Shown one piece after another: positions 6,345 to 6,350 of a stretch of 6,350 nt of DNA. A model generated the notes under the pieces. That model was given only the letters and a program-made list of their open reading frames with translations. It was not told the origin of the DNA and made no database searches. A program made the position numbers and the translations under genes. The stretch is taken from positions 1 through 6,350 of the forward strand of contig CAJOFP010000038.1 in assembly GCA_905233795.1 (NCBI GenBank), written 5' to 3'. The DNA comes from an uncultured Oscillibacter sp. (lineage in GTDB: Bacteria > Bacillota > Clostridia > Oscillospirales > Oscillospiraceae). How positions within the stretch are numbered: the stretch's first letter is position 1; each line of letters opens with the position of its first letter.

Positions 6345-6350
6345 GAGGAG
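6345..6350 (+). promoter_or_regulatory. ribosome-binding site of a downstream gene
   Basis: GAGGAG forms the last six bases of the window. With the promoter at 6230-6258 pointing the same way, it implies a plus-strand gene whose start codon lies within about 5-12 bases past the right edge. Nothing of its coding sequence is visible. Confidence 0.7.

Overview
The window looks like a chromosomal segment from a bacterium of the Clostridia (Firmicutes), perhaps an uncultured gut-type lineage. The FtsH C-terminal domain has a QYLDG segment that I associate with clostridial FtsH, ribosome-binding sites are GGAGG-like, and promoters are sigma-A type with extended -10 elements. Composition is sharply split: codons are rich in GCG, CCG, GGC and CGG, while the intergenic stretches are almost pure A/T. 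Placement below class level is a guess.

Layout: (1) Positions 1-2333, minus strand, hold the AAA+ zinc protease FtsH with a complete N-terminus; its 3' end runs off the left edge inside a tandem-repeat Asn/Pro/Glu tail. (2) Positions 2334-2705 are a 372-base divergent intergenic region. It contains the ftsH leader with six TCCGG(G) words spaced about 11 bases apart, a very good ftsH promoter, a weaker extended -10 promoter facing the other way, and A/T-only palindromes. (3) Positions 2706-3635, plus strand, encode a SpoU/TrmH-family rRNA 2'-O-methyltransferase of the RlmB type with a charged N-terminal extension. (4) Positions 3669-3782 are a GC-rich fold-back element with a hairpin nested in each arm, probably a MITE-like repeat. 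(5) Positions 3832-6180, plus strand, encode a 782-residue membrane protein: a disordered acidic/Asn-rich N-terminal third followed by a body with the layout of a heavy-metal (P1B) P-type ATPase but without its signature catalytic motifs. (6) Positions 6181-6350 are A/T-rich, with a near-consensus promoter and a terminal GAGGAG ribosome-binding site for a gene starting just beyond the right edge.

The methyltransferase and membrane protein may share a transcript, since no convincing promoter lies between them, but the fold-back element could separate their expression. FtsH is divergent and independently promoted. No functional link among the three is evident beyond a shared habit of Asn-rich or charged low-complexity inserts. 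The best candidate for something little described is the apparent pseudo-P-type ATPase. I see no tRNA, rRNA, CRISPR array, transposase gene or phage gene.
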